Shown piece after piece: positions 54,061 to 64,000 of a DNA stretch of 64,000 nucleotides. This DNA is from Channallabes apus (Eukaryota; Chordata; Actinopteri; Siluriformes; Clariidae), in the NCBI GenBank assembly GCA_030522415.1, contig CM060127.1:1965114-2029113 (forward strand), given 5' to 3'. Positions within the stretch are counted from its first letter, which is position 1; every line of letters begins with the position of its first letter. Position numbers and translations under genes: made by a program. The notes under the pieces are model-generated. The model worked only from the letters and a program-made list of their open reading frames with translations, had not been told where the DNA came from and did no database searches.

Positions 54061-54297
54061 TCTTTCTAAGTATTAGGTTTTGAATATGTCAGTTACATCT
54101 CCTTTGTATTTAATGTTTTGCATACTATTTATCTCCTGATATTATTACACAACCACCCCTCTACACTATATATGTTTCTTTTTAAAGGTTCACACAGTTA
54201 TGGAGTGTGTATTTATGCAATCACATTATTTCTGTTTTTTACTTTATATTTATTTAATGCAAAATGAGATCAGGAATGTGACCTACAATATGATTGA

Positions 54298-54606
54298 GTC
54301 CAGGATCCAGGTTCGATTCCCCGGCCGGGCTCGATTCCCGTCTCCGTGTGCATGGAGTTTGCATGTTCTCCCCGTGCTTGGTGGGTTTCCTCCGGGTACT
54401 CCGGTTTCCTCCCACAGTCCAAAGATATGCAGGTTAGGGTAATTGGCGTTCCCAAATTGACCAGAGTGTGTGTGTGTGTGTGTGTGTGCTCTGCGATGGA
54501 TTGGCCAGGGTGTAGCCTGCCTCATGCCCTGAGTCTCCTGGGATAGGCTCCAGGTCCCCGCGACCCTAAATACAGGATAAAGCGGTATAGAAGATGAATG
54601 AATGAA
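54298..54606 (+). repeat. Mermaid-like SINE, 5'-truncated
   Basis: Starts at the B box (GGTTCGATTCC near 54311) and runs to the AAGCGGTATAGAAGATGAAT tail; the A box is missing. Confidence 0.88.
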
Positions 54607-54714
54607 TGTTTATAATAAATGGTGTTTGTGGACCAGATTGTGATATCTTCAGTATTCCGGCTGCGCCCTCATGTCTACGATGGCGTCACAGTTATATTCT
54701 AATACAGTGGAACC

Positions 54715-55297
54715 TCAAATTACGAGCATAATTTGTTCCGGAAGCAGGCTCGTATTCCAAAACATTCGTAAACCAAATATAATTTTTCCATAAGAAATAA
54801 TGGAAACTCAAAATATTTCATTCCACAGCCCCAAAAATATAAATACATAAAAAGAATTATCACAAAATATTAAGTAAAAATAAAACGACTTAACCTGCAT
54901 TTTTAAAAAAGTAAAAATAAATCCTGACGGATAAGTGTTTCCGTTTGTGTGTGTGTAGGTGTGGTTGTGTGTGTGTGTGTGTGCGTGCGTGTGTGTGTGT
55001 GTGTGAGAATCTAAAGTAAGCTCCCCCTTCTTGTCTTACACATTAACCCGTCCTCCACTCTTTTCACACACGTGCGCACACACAACGGAAACACTGTTTT
55101 ATTGGAAAAATAAACAAGAAATCTCTCTAATGACACTCAGTTGAGCGACACACTAACGGAATCACTGCTGTAAAGTAAAAATAAAACAACTTAACCTGAA
55201 CTTTACCTTTGAAAAGAATAACGGCAGAGCAGTGTTTCTGTGTAGAGCAGAGAGTAAGTGTGTGTGTGTGTGATTTGACCAAAGTAGGAGGGGTTTG

Positions 55298-55329
<32 letters not shown>

Positions 55330-55810
55330 GCACGGTGTCCAATGACGCGTGCACACACAGACACACAGAGCAGACAAAGATCAGGCTGAGCCTTGAGCAG
55401 AGATAGAAAATGGATCTTTAAACTCTCTAATGAGACTTGCATTTGCTTTACACGCGCGCTGTACACACACATACAGACACAAAATAAAATGTTTTACACA
55501 CACACACGTGGTCACAGTGTTGTAGTAAACAGTACACACATGTGCACAGATGTTGATTATATCAGTAAGTGAGCAAGGGGACCCAGCAAGGGGAGACAAT
55601 TGCAAAGAATTCCGCAGCACAAGAAAGAGAAAAACCGTTGGCTCAGTTGTGATCACGTGACGCTTGGCGTCAAAACAAAAAGTGAATGCATGATACATGA
55701 TACTCGGTGCTCGTAAACCAATACTTTTCCAAGTCAAAATGTATTAAAAATCTTTGCTCGTCATGGGGAACTCTCGCAAACCGTGTTACTCACAATCCGA
55801 GGTTTCACTG
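54715..55810. mobile_element. Mariner/Tc1-type non-autonomous element
   Basis: Ends CAGTGGAACCTCAAATTACG (54715) and the reverse near 55810 (GAGGTTTCACTG); TA duplications at 54713-54714 and 55811-55812. The interior holds TG microsatellites (54960-55003, 55255-55330) and two similar blocks. No transposase. A part of the same family lies at 56918-57120. Confidence 0.8.
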
Positions 55811-55812
55811 TA

Positions 55813-56917
55813 TATGCTAATATTCTCTACAACTACCTCGAGTACTGTCCTATACCTATAAAGCACTGAATGCTCTCCTACAGAAGTACCTGGGTGACTT
55901 TTTGGGCCTTTATGATCTGTCTCACCTTCTTTGTTCAACAGACAGAACTTTTCTTTACTAAGCCACAAACTGGTTTCACTTAGTGAATCAGACACAGTAA
56001 TAATTCTGAGAGCCTATTTGTTTACTAATTGTTTTCAAGTGTTCTCTTGGGTAAAAATTACAGATCCATGATCAGAGAGAGTTCTGGTAAACTGGGATGT
56101 TCGGATGCTGTCTCGCCTCACTTATACATGTCCATGTTCTCACTTATAGTGTCCGGGTCCGATTCCTACTGTACCTTGGGGTCTGTATGCATGAGTTTGC
56201 ATGTTTTCCCCGTGCCACCACAGTAAACGCATTAGAGTACCTTCATTAAACTTTTTAGCCAAGTCAGTAATATCCAAGTGAAGTTAACAATTAATGAGAC
56301 TTTTTAAAACTGTTTTAGCAAGTGTAATCTTTTGTCTATTGAAGTAAGACTGACCAGCACCATCTTTAGGGTATGGAACCAGTAGTACCATGAATAAGAA
56401 TGAATACAACAGTCACCACTGGCTTCCACTGTCCCTAGTTCCAAGATGCATTGATGAAATGTATGTACTACAGATCTTGAAAACAGTTTTAAAGTGTACA
56501 TTTTTGTTAATTTAAACATACATATGCATACTGTACACTCTACATGATTGTTTACAGACAGGGGTGTGCAAATCCCACTTTCTCATGAGACAGAATATAT
56601 AATTGATTATATAATTCAGCTTAAGGTAGAATCTTTACTTTGCTATTCAAATATCATTGTGCACAGAGCTTTTCAATGGAAGTTGACAGCCAGGGGCACA
56701 AAGCTCATGTGGGTAACGACGTACTGCACAGCAGGGTACCATTACATAACAAACCGCTTTAAATCTTAAGTTTTGCATATTATAGCAGTTAAATTTCCTT
56801 TGCATATAATTTAAATATATAGATTGTATACTGTAAACATTGGCCTTGCACTTTGTGGGTGGTATAAAAACCAGATGCAAGCAATTCCATCCACTTCACA
56901 TCTCCCAAATCTTTTAT
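55813..56917. other. Mostly unannotated; one SINE relic
   Basis: 56146-56222 has a faint SINE core (GGGTCCGATTCC, GAGTTTGCATGTTTTCCCCG). The rest shows nothing recognisable. Confidence 0.45.
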
Positions 56918-57120
56918 CACACGTGGTCACAGTGTTATAGTAAACAGTACACGCGTGCGCAGATGTTGATTATACCAGTGATACCAGACGATTACCCACA
57001 ATTCCGTAGAGAGAGAAAAAAACATTGGCTCAGTTGTGATCACTTATTTGATCTCGGCATCAAAACAAGAAGAGCATGTGTGATACATGATACTCGGTAC
57101 TCGTAAACCAAGACTTGTCA
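56918..57120 (+). repeat. Fragment of the mariner-type element
   Basis: CACGTGGTCACAGTGTTATA, GTGATACATGATACTCGGTA and CTCGTAAACCAAGACTTGTC match 55500-55740. 57121-57797 is unannotated. Confidence 0.7.
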
Positions 57121-57805
57121 AAATTATTTAAAGGTTTTACTAAGAGGTTTTCATTAACATTCCTGAAACTGCCAGTACATGAATTGTTAATGTCTTAACC
57201 CAGTCACACGGAGTGACGTTTCCACTACATCTGCAAAAGATTTGTGTGAACGCCATAAGAACTTGTACAACTTGTAAGGACGTAGGATTGTCTGGCATGA
57301 CCTGGACCGAACACATTGTTTTGGAAATGTTCGAAGCAAGACACAGGAAGAACTTAAATAAATAAAATTCTCATAAAATATTGATATAAAGCAATATTGA
57401 TACTATCCATTATGATTTGATCTAACATATTTTTGAAAATTGGATGTGAGGCTGAATAGAAAGTTCAGTTATTTTTATATAGTACTGTATATGTACATAA
57501 CATTAATTTACCACATTAGTTAAATTAATACTCAACATATGCTACTGTAATTTAACTGTTGCTAAATTATTTTAGTCATCAGTAGGAGAAACACGAAGTA
57601 ATGCAGGTACATGTTCCCTTTATTACTTTAATATTATGTATGGTTTACTAACACTTACATGCTAATTTAATGTTAACATGTTTATGGTTTGATAATGATA
57701 ATGACTGCAGTAAATAATGTTATATAAGGGAAATATAATGTTAAGTTCTACCTCTATTTGTAATACATAAATGAATGGGTAAATAAAGAAAACAACAAAA
57801 ATTCT

Positions 57806-58898
57806 TCTGTCTTTCGGCTGTTCCCTTTCAGGGGTCGCCACAGCGAATCATCTGCCTCCATCTAACCCTATCCTCTGCATCCTCTTCTCTCACACCAACT
57901 AACTTCATGTCCTCTCTCACTGCATCCATAAATCTCCTCTTTGGTCTTCCTCTAGACCTCCTGCCTGGCAGTTCCAACCTCAGCATCCTTCTACCGATAT
58001 ATTCACCATCTCTCCTCTGAACATGTCCAAACCACCTCAATCTGGCCTCTCTGACTTTATCTCCAAAACATCTCACATGTGTTGTCCCTCTGAACTCATT
58101 CTTGATCCTATCCATCCTTGTCACTCCCAAAGAGAACCTCAACATCTTCAGCTCTGCTACCTCTAGCTCTGCCTCCTGTCTTTTCTTCAGTGCCACTGTC
58201 TCTAAGCCGTAGAGCATTGCTGGTCTCACCACTGTCCTGTACACCTTTCCTTTCATTCTCGCTGATACTCTTTTATTGCACAACACACCTGACACTTTTC
58301 GCCATCCATTCCAACCTGCCTGTACTCGTCTCTTCACCTCCTTTCCACACTCTCCGTTGCTCTGAAGCGTTGACCCTAAGTACTTAAAATCCTGCACCTT
58401 CTTTACCTCTGCTCCCTGTAGACTCACCGTTCCTCTTGGGTCCCTCTCATTCACACACATGCTGCGGCTAACCTTCATTCCTCTGCTTTCCAGAGCATAC
58501 CTATACCTCTGCAAATTTTCCTCCACCTGTTCCCTGCTCTCGCTACAAAGCACAATGTCATCTGCAAACATCATAGTCCATGGAGACTCCTGTCTTACTG
58601 TACCTCATCTGTCATCCTGTCCATCACCAAAGCAAACAAAAAAGGGCTTAGAGCCGATCCTTGATGCAGACCCACCTCCACCTTTAACTCTTCTGTCACA
58701 CCTACAGCACATCTTACCACTGTCTTAGCGCTCTCATACATGTCCTGCACCACTCTAACATACTTCTCTGCCACTCCAGACTTCCTCATCACAGCTCCTC
58801 TCTCAGCACCCTGGCGTACGCTTTCTCTAAATCTACAAAGACACAATGCAACTCTTTATTACCTTCTCTGTACCTTCTCTGTACTTAAAAAAACTACT
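57806..58898 (-). mobile_element. 5'-truncated RTE LINE next to the galectin gene
   Basis: Duplication AAAATTCT at 57798-57805 and 58899-58906. The 3' tail with TCTTTCGGCTGTTCCCTTTC is at the left. Its 5' end lies 143 bases beyond the galectin stop codon. Confidence 0.9.
57828..58846 (-). pseudogene. RTE reverse transcriptase, C-terminal two thirds
   Basis: Frames 58595-58846 (SGVAEKYVRVVQDMYESAKT, GLHQGSALSPFLFALVMDRM) and 57828-58574 (MMFADDIVLCSESREQ with an intact [84 protein letters not shown]). One frameshift near 58590, and a small deletion in KVSRSMCVNER where other copies have [12 protein letters not shown]-terminal RT and endonuclease are missing. Confidence 0.88.
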
Positions 58899-59040
58899 AA
58901 AATTCTAATACTAATAAAAATTTTAAAGTGGAATTTAAACGAACTGTAAAAAATTAAATGGTTGTCCATATAATGATCATGCAAAGGACTACCGCCAAAA
59001 AAACCAGAAAAACAAGAAAACGTCCATAACAATTGTTGAA

Positions 59041-59154
59041 TTAAAAATCTTCAGATGATGGTATGATCATTTGATGGGATGAACACCTCTGTGATGAGCT
59101 CCGCATGCCCGTGAGTTCATTGTTTTCGATGATGAAGGAAAATGTGCTCCAAGT
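59041..59154 (-). CDS. Galectin terminal exon
   Basis: Homologous to the linker exons (TWSTFSFIIENNELTGM) but without the GTGAGT donor. Ends CSSHQMIIPSSEDF and TAA at 59041-59043. The preceding intron starts with a GC donor (GAG|GCAAGT, 59306-59311), an uncommon but accepted GC-AG type. No AATAAA lies before the RTE insertion; the first one on this strand is at 58855-58860, inside the LINE. Confidence 0.75.
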   Translation of the reverse strand, partial: TWSTFSFIIENNELTGMRSSSQRCSSHQMIIPSSEDF

Positions 59155-62100
59155 CTGATAAAAAAAAAAATAATAATAATCCATGAGAACATTACATACA
59201 TACTGTATGAACCAATATATTAAATCCCTAATCAATTAATTGTGAAATATTTTTCATAAACTTTCATAAACACATAATTTAACAAAAAATAAAAGAAAAC
59301 TTGCAACTTGCCTCAATAAAACCAATGAAATTGATGGAAACATCTCCACAAATAGCAAGTGTGGAAATGTTTTCTACAGGAAAGCGATGTTTAAATGTGC
59401 AAAGCTCCAAGCCATTCACGTAGATCTGTACAGACACAGCAAATTAGCGTTGGACTTTTAAAGTTAGAAAAATTATTTTTATATATTTGTGCACGGTGGG
59501 AAAACACAAGCTAGTTCTAATATTATGAACGAAATGGTGAGAGCAACTCTTGGTATCCATGCAGTTTGCTTGGGGTAATTTGATCATTTTTCTCACAATA
59601 TGGAGATTTTTTTTCCCCCAGTACTGTACGTAACAGCCATCATTGGATTATAAACTAAAATTACTGGACATACAGTATGTCTGAGTTTTTGCATGTACGT
59701 TGCATGTACAGTACTATATAACATTTTGACTGAAGTGTGCCATTCCAATTTTAGCCACAACCGCTGTTGTGTAGTAAAACTAGCTTCTGACCCAATATGA
59801 TATTGTCTGGAAGTTTATGAAAGCATTTCTACTTCAATTTGACGGAACACAATGTTTTTCTATTTTGCTTGCCAGAATGTGTTTTCCCAGACTGCTACAC
59901 ATTTGATGAATGAGGAATTAATTTAAGATAAATACCTCAAAGCAGTCTGATTTAATGACAACGAACATGTTAAAGGACGCTCCCCTGGTGAAGGGTTTGA
60001 CGGACACAGATTCTTCACTCTCCCAACTTCCATTTATGAAGCTGTTTAGTGCCACATGATGGCCAAGCTGGGGGCGAATGTGAAAAGCGATGTCATCACC
60101 ATCAGACTCGCCAGCTTTGAAATTTATTGTGAAACTAGGAGGGAGGGAGAAATAAACATTCAATTAAAAGAAATACTGAAAATTGATTGATTTTATCCTC
60201 AGATCAGGTAATTTACATTATATAGATGATTTATTCAAAATTTTATTGTAGTAAAATGATGACATACTCATTGGCATCTGCAGGAAGAGCACCTTGGAAC
60301 AAGACAGCCATATCTGGTCTGGGCTTTCCTGGGATCGCTCCTACGTAAGGAAGGACCTACAGTAAAGTAAAGTAAAGAATCAGGGGGTGTTTTAGAAAAA
60401 GAAAAGTATTATTATGTGTTATTGTTATGTGTATTATTGTTATGTGTTAATAGAATTCTAATTATCTCCTGGTATTAAAAATAACAGTTATACACATCTA
60501 CTGTATGGTATTTATATCCAGTGTGTGTGTGCTTTTTAACTCACAGGGTTGCTGACAGGGTGTGAAAGCTCAGATGGGACTGCTAATGGTCTCCAGCATG
60601 ATTTTTCCATGCCTGTGATTTTAATATTTTCCATAACCGTGGAAGACTTACTCCAGTTCTGATATTTAAAAGATTAAAATGTTTTTGATCACTATAAAAT
60701 AATGCTTTCAATAAAAATGAAACAGTAAATAATGGAATGCGTGTGGCTTACAGCAATAAAACCAATGAAATTGATGAACACGTCTCCACGAATGCCAAGT
60801 GAGGTAATGGTCTCTAAAGGAATGTGGTGCTTGAACGTACAATATTGCAGGCCATTCACATAGACCTGAAGAAAGTTTTGAAGGTATTTTTTTGTTACTT
60901 AATAATTTGGGTTTATTTCTTTGATCGTTTGTATAATAATTTAGAAAACCCACCTCATAGCCCTCTAATTTGATGACAATAACCATATTGAAGGCTGCTT
61001 CTTTGTCAGAAGCAAAATCTTTACTGTCCCAACCTCCTTTTCTGAGGCTGCTTAGCACCAGAAAACGGACGATTTGGGGATTGATGCTAAAAGCGATGTC
61101 ATCAGAGGACTGACGTGTTTGGAAATTGATTTCCAACCTGAGAAGGAAAGAAAACAGAACAGTGAAATGCTGACCAAAAAAAAAAAAAAATCAAAGTACA
61201 CACATTTATAATTCCTTAGTTAGAGAACACCTTACTCATTAGAATCTGCAAAAATTGTTCCATAAAACAGTACGGCCATATCTGCTCTAATCCCACCCGG
61301 GATGGAGCCCACGAATGGAAGCACCTGGGGAGAAAGTCAAGTACTGTAATTTAAACTTTAGATAATTGACAAAATATATGACTTGTTACATGAATATTTT
61401 TATGTTGATTATTTATCATTTGTTAATAAATTGTTTATATTTATAATTTATTCCACACTAGCTGCATCATTTAAATGTTTCTTACATTTAACCTACTGTA
61501 TTATGCATCATTTTTCATCATTTTTGGATCTCCAGTGTATTTGTACACAGATATTATAAGACAAAACACACACTTCTTTTTTTATTTGCAATCTGTGTAG
61601 AAGATTGTCCTCAAATGTGGCGCTCAGATTGTCCCACTGTTATGATGTCACAAGGTGGAAAAGTCTAATTTAAACATAGACCTGTAATTATGCTGTTATA
61701 CCAACCTTATTGTGACTTATTGTTACTACTGTATATACAGTACAGCATTATATATGGTTTTCAGTATCACCCAGTCTATTGCAGGTGGTTATTAAAGTGT
61801 ACATTTATTTTCACTCTAACATTCACAATGTTACCCTCTCACTCACTCACTCAGTCACTCACTCAGTCACTCACTCACTCACTCACTCACTCACTCACTC
61901 AGTCACTCAGTCACTCACTCACTCACTCAGTCACTCAGTCACTCACTCAGTCACTCACTCACTCAGTCACTCACTCAGTCACTCACTCACTCAGTCACTC
62001 AGTCACTCACTCACTCACTCACTCAGTCACTCAGTCACTCACTCAGTCACTCACTCACTCAGTCACTCACTCACTCACTCAGTCACTCACTCACTCACTC

Positions 62101-63106
62101 ACTCACTCAGTCACTCACTCAGTCACTCACTCACTCAGTCACTCAGTCACTCACTCAGTCACTCACTCACTCAGTCACTCAGTCACTCACTCAGTCACTC
62201 ACTCACTCAGTCACTCACTCAGTCACTCAGTCACTCACTCAGTCACTCACTCAGTCACTCACTCACTCAGTCACTCACTCAGTCACTCACTCACTCACTC
62301 ACTCAGTCACTCACTCACTCAGTCACTCACTCACTCACTCACTCACTCACTCAGTCACTCACTCAGTCACTCACTCACTCAGTCACTCACTCACTCAGTC
62401 ACTCACTCAGTCACTCACTCTCTAGTGCGAGGTATTCACTAGTGGTTACTCGGGATGTTGGTTTAGCTCCTATATTATTCCTACTTCTGTAAATAATCCA
62501 GAGCTACAGGACAGATGGCCAGAACTAGCAGTTCATTCATCAAATTTTTAATTTAACACCACAGTAGCAAGACGGTTAGCTTGTATCATTATAACATAGT
62601 AAACTAGATCTACTGTATGTTTCATGTTGGAAGTAAAATGCAACATTCAACAGGATGAACATTCAAGAGGATGAACTACAACTACCCATCTACATTAGCA
62701 CGGTGCAAATTGCTAGCTCTGTAAACATCAGCTAAACATTAGCTAACTAGCATTGCAGCATGCACGATGCAAATGGTGTTTCAGCTGGATGATAAAAAGA
62801 AACATTTTGAGGAATGCTGAAATCCATACTAACTACTGTTGTTAAAAGGAGTATAATGTGTGACCTTTGAGAAAATCTTAAAATTCAGGTCAAGAGCTGG
62901 TTTTGCTGAACTCACAAGTTCCTCTGATGTCACCAGCGTCAGTGAAGTGCTCGTCATTTCTTTAATTTCATTGTTTTCCAACGCCAAGGAAGATCTGCTC
63001 CAGTTCTGATAATAAAACAAAATTATTGAACATCATATGTAAATGATCTAACTTTTAAATATAGGGCGAAAAAAAATATTCTTAAATTCACATGGACTCC
63101 TCCTTC

Positions 63107-63142
<36 letters not shown>

Positions 63143-63835
63143 AAAAGTTTCACTTACTTCAACAAGTCCAAAGTATTTGATGACAACATCTCCAGAAATA
63201 CCAAGTGCAGAAACATTCAGTAAAGGAATGCGGTGTTTAAATGTACAGAGTCGCGAGTCGTTCACATAGACCTGTAGAAGCAGAGTACATTTTGGTGTTT
63301 GTCCATTATAGGAGTTTGGTATTTTGTGTCCATGTCTGCTTACTGATTTAGGAAGCACACCTCATATCCCTCTGAGTTGATGACAATGAACATACTCAAG
63401 GTTGCTTCCTTAGTAAAGGCTGTGACAGAGGCGTGTTCCTCAGTCTCCCAACTCCCATTTCTAAAGCTGTTTAGGGCGACTATATCACCAATCCGAGGGC
63501 TGATGTGGAAAGCGATGTCATCACCTTCAGACTCACCCGTCAGGAGATTTATTGTAAACCTGAGAAGAAGAAAAAAACATAATTAAAATGTTGGATTCAC
63601 TGTGAATGTTTTAAAAGTTCAGGGCAGCACCAAAAAAAATGTCATGTTAATGATAACTGATTTTTATTGCGTTTGTCGCTCTTAGATGTAATTCTCCAAG
63701 TGAAATTGTTTTAAGTTCAGCAACTGACAGAAACATGAAATCATACTCTTTGGCATCTGCTGTAAGAGCCCCGTGAAACACTACTGCCATGTCTGTCTTT
63801 AATCCTCCTGGAATCTCGCCTACATATGGAAGTTC
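59041..63835 (-). CDS. Galectin gene with at least three CRDs, 5' end outside window
   Basis: Galectins bind beta-galactoside glycans, act in cytosol and outside the cell, and in fish take part in innate immunity. Twelve exons in four-exon units (A, B, C, linker): 63747-63835, 63361-63559, 63158-63271, 62916-63005; 61236-61324, 60954-61137, 60752-60865, 60545-60658; 60268-60356, 59936-60134, 59312-59425, 59041-59154 (terminal, with stop). A exons are always 89 nt, C exons 114 nt, and the phases are always 0/2/0/0. Linkers 1 and 2 both end at GTGAGT donors in frame, and every A exon begins at a splice acceptor, not a Met. So the units read as one chain of at least 500 aa. Usual vertebrate galectins have one or two CRDs. 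The alternative is three separate tandem genes with unseen first exons. Confidence 0.8.
59312..60356 (-). CDS. Galectin CRD 3 (exons A3, B3, C3)
   Basis: A3 VLPYVGAIPGKPRPDMAVLF; B3 FTINFKAGESDGDDIAFHIR, VALNSFINGSWESEESV; C3 IYVNGLELCTFKHRFPVENI. Of the canonical sugar-binding set (H, N, R, N, W, E, R) it keeps the first His, the second Asn (ALNS), Trp and Glu. The first Asn is Arg, the first Arg is Gln (HIRPQ), and the last Arg is Ser. Binding is probably altered or weak. Confidence 0.85.
60545..60658 (-). CDS. Galectin linker exon 2
   Basis: 38 codons, NWSKSSTVMENIKITGMEKS then a Pro/Ser-rich end, donor CCT|GTGAGT. Read through, the next codons give an immediate TAA at 60536-60538, so this exon could also be a C-terminus if the donor were unused. 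Confidence 0.7.
60752..61324 (-). CDS. Galectin CRD 2 (exons A2, B2, C2), degenerate
   Basis: A2 VLPFVGSIPGGIRADMAVLF; B2 LEINFQTRQSSDDIAFSINP, VLSSLRKGGWDSKDF; C2 VYVNGLQYCTFKHHIPLETI. B2 is 15 bases shorter than B1 and B3. The sugar-binding His is Ser, Arg is Gln, the second Asn is Ser, Glu is Lys; only Asn46-type and Trp remain. Probably no galactoside binding. Confidence 0.85.
61325..61837. other. Galectin intron, no feature recognised
   Basis: AT-rich intron between linker 1 and A2, before the tetranucleotide array. Confidence 0.5.
61838..62421 (+). repeat. Tetranucleotide array of CACT and CAGT units
   Basis: About 145 units of TCAC and TCAG in irregular order; an intron satellite of about 0.58 kb. 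It creates long spurious frames rich in Thr-His-Ser-Leu/Thr-Gln-Ser-Leu on the plus strand. Confidence 0.92.
62916..63005 (-). CDS. Galectin linker exon 1
   Basis: 30 codons, NWSRSSLALENNEIKEMTST and SLTLVTSEEL, donor CTT|GTGAGT at 62910-62915. Paralogous to linker 2 and the terminal exon. Confidence 0.75.
63106..63141 (+). repeat. (AAT)n microsatellite
   Basis: About 12 TAA/AAT units in a galectin intron, 16 bases from the donor of exon C1. Confidence 0.9.
63158..63835 (-). CDS. Galectin CRD 1 of the window (exons A1, B1, C1)
   Basis: A1 ELPYVGEIPGGLKTDMAVVF; B1 FTINLLTGESEGDDIAFHIS, PRIGDIVALNSFRNGSWETE; C1 VYVNDSRLCTFKHRIPLLNV. The best-kept CRD: His, the NPR-type Arg (HISPR), Asn (ALNS), Trp and Glu are all present; the first Asn is Ser and the last Arg is His. 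Most likely of the three to bind sugar. Upstream exons are beyond the right edge. Confidence 0.88.
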
Positions 63836-64000
63836 CTGTGAGGAGCAAAAAAAAAAATTTTCTTCTTATTGCTTTCTTCTTATAAGTGGTATTTATTATA
63901 CGTAATACATAGCAAATAATCTTTTATTTAAAAAAACAAAGACTTTAGGTTCAAAAAGTTGTGTCAGTGATGTGTCCTGCACTGTAACAAATTGCTGTAT

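Noticed and set aside
61690..62492. Two 240-250 aa plus-strand frames rich in THSLTQS repeats
   Set aside because: They are products of the tetranucleotide array; any frame stays open in a 4-base repeat without stops. No start context, domain or splice logic supports a protein.

Overview
The window is eukaryotic. Spliced genes, tRNA-derived SINEs, L2- and RTE-type LINEs, Tc1/mariner, hAT and LTR elements, and long AC/AT microsatellites together point to a ray-finned fish, most likely a teleost. The SINE types would fit a catfish or another ostariophysan, but that assignment is inference. Nothing prokaryotic is present. By eye, more than half of the window is transposable-element DNA.

Host genes are few and all read on the minus strand. 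(1) A sorting nexin 10 gene (snx10) can be followed through six coding exons from the start codon at 46024 to the stop at 31924, about 186 aa with a complete PX domain. Its introns hold a Tc1 element, an RTE LINE, two SINEs, a solo LTR, a hAT remnant and a 4.6 kb DNA transposon. (2) A galectin gene runs from 59041 off the right edge. It shows three galectin carbohydrate-recognition domains (CRDs). Each CRD is three exons followed by a homologous linker exon, and all junctions are in phase, which implies one transcript with at least three CRDs. (3) A small unidentified open frame (24909-25181) may be the last exon of a gene whose promoter-like CpG region lies near 25.7 kb.

Region by region: 0.1-4.7 kb holds SINEs and a truncated CR1/L2-type LINE. 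4.7-17.5 kb is a nest of elements about seven deep: Tc1 > CACTG-ended transposon > Rex1-like LINE > hAT > RTE LINE > L2 LINE > SINE. A solo LTR also lies in the RTE, and a separate small hAT sits in the flanking Tc1. Most boundaries are fixed by target-site duplications. 17.5-24.7 kb is a hAT remnant and a long RTE LINE interrupted by a Tc1 and an L2. 24.9-31.9 kb is mostly non-coding with the small ORF, a promoter-like region and old repeats. 31.9-46.1 kb is snx10. 46.6-58.9 kb contains SINEs, an L2 with an esterase-type ORF1, a 1.1 kb mariner-type element and a 5'-truncated RTE. 59.0-64.0 kb is the galectin gene with a 0.6 kb tetranucleotide array in one intron.

Two observations stand out. 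One is the three-CRD galectin, since vertebrate galectins normally have one or two CRDs. The other is a pair of related DNA transposons (5195-16174 and 38460-43060) with CACTG...CAGTG ends, TA target duplications and subterminal 85-bp repeats; both carry the same promoter-5'exon-intron-exon cassette, which looks like captured or ancestral gene DNA.
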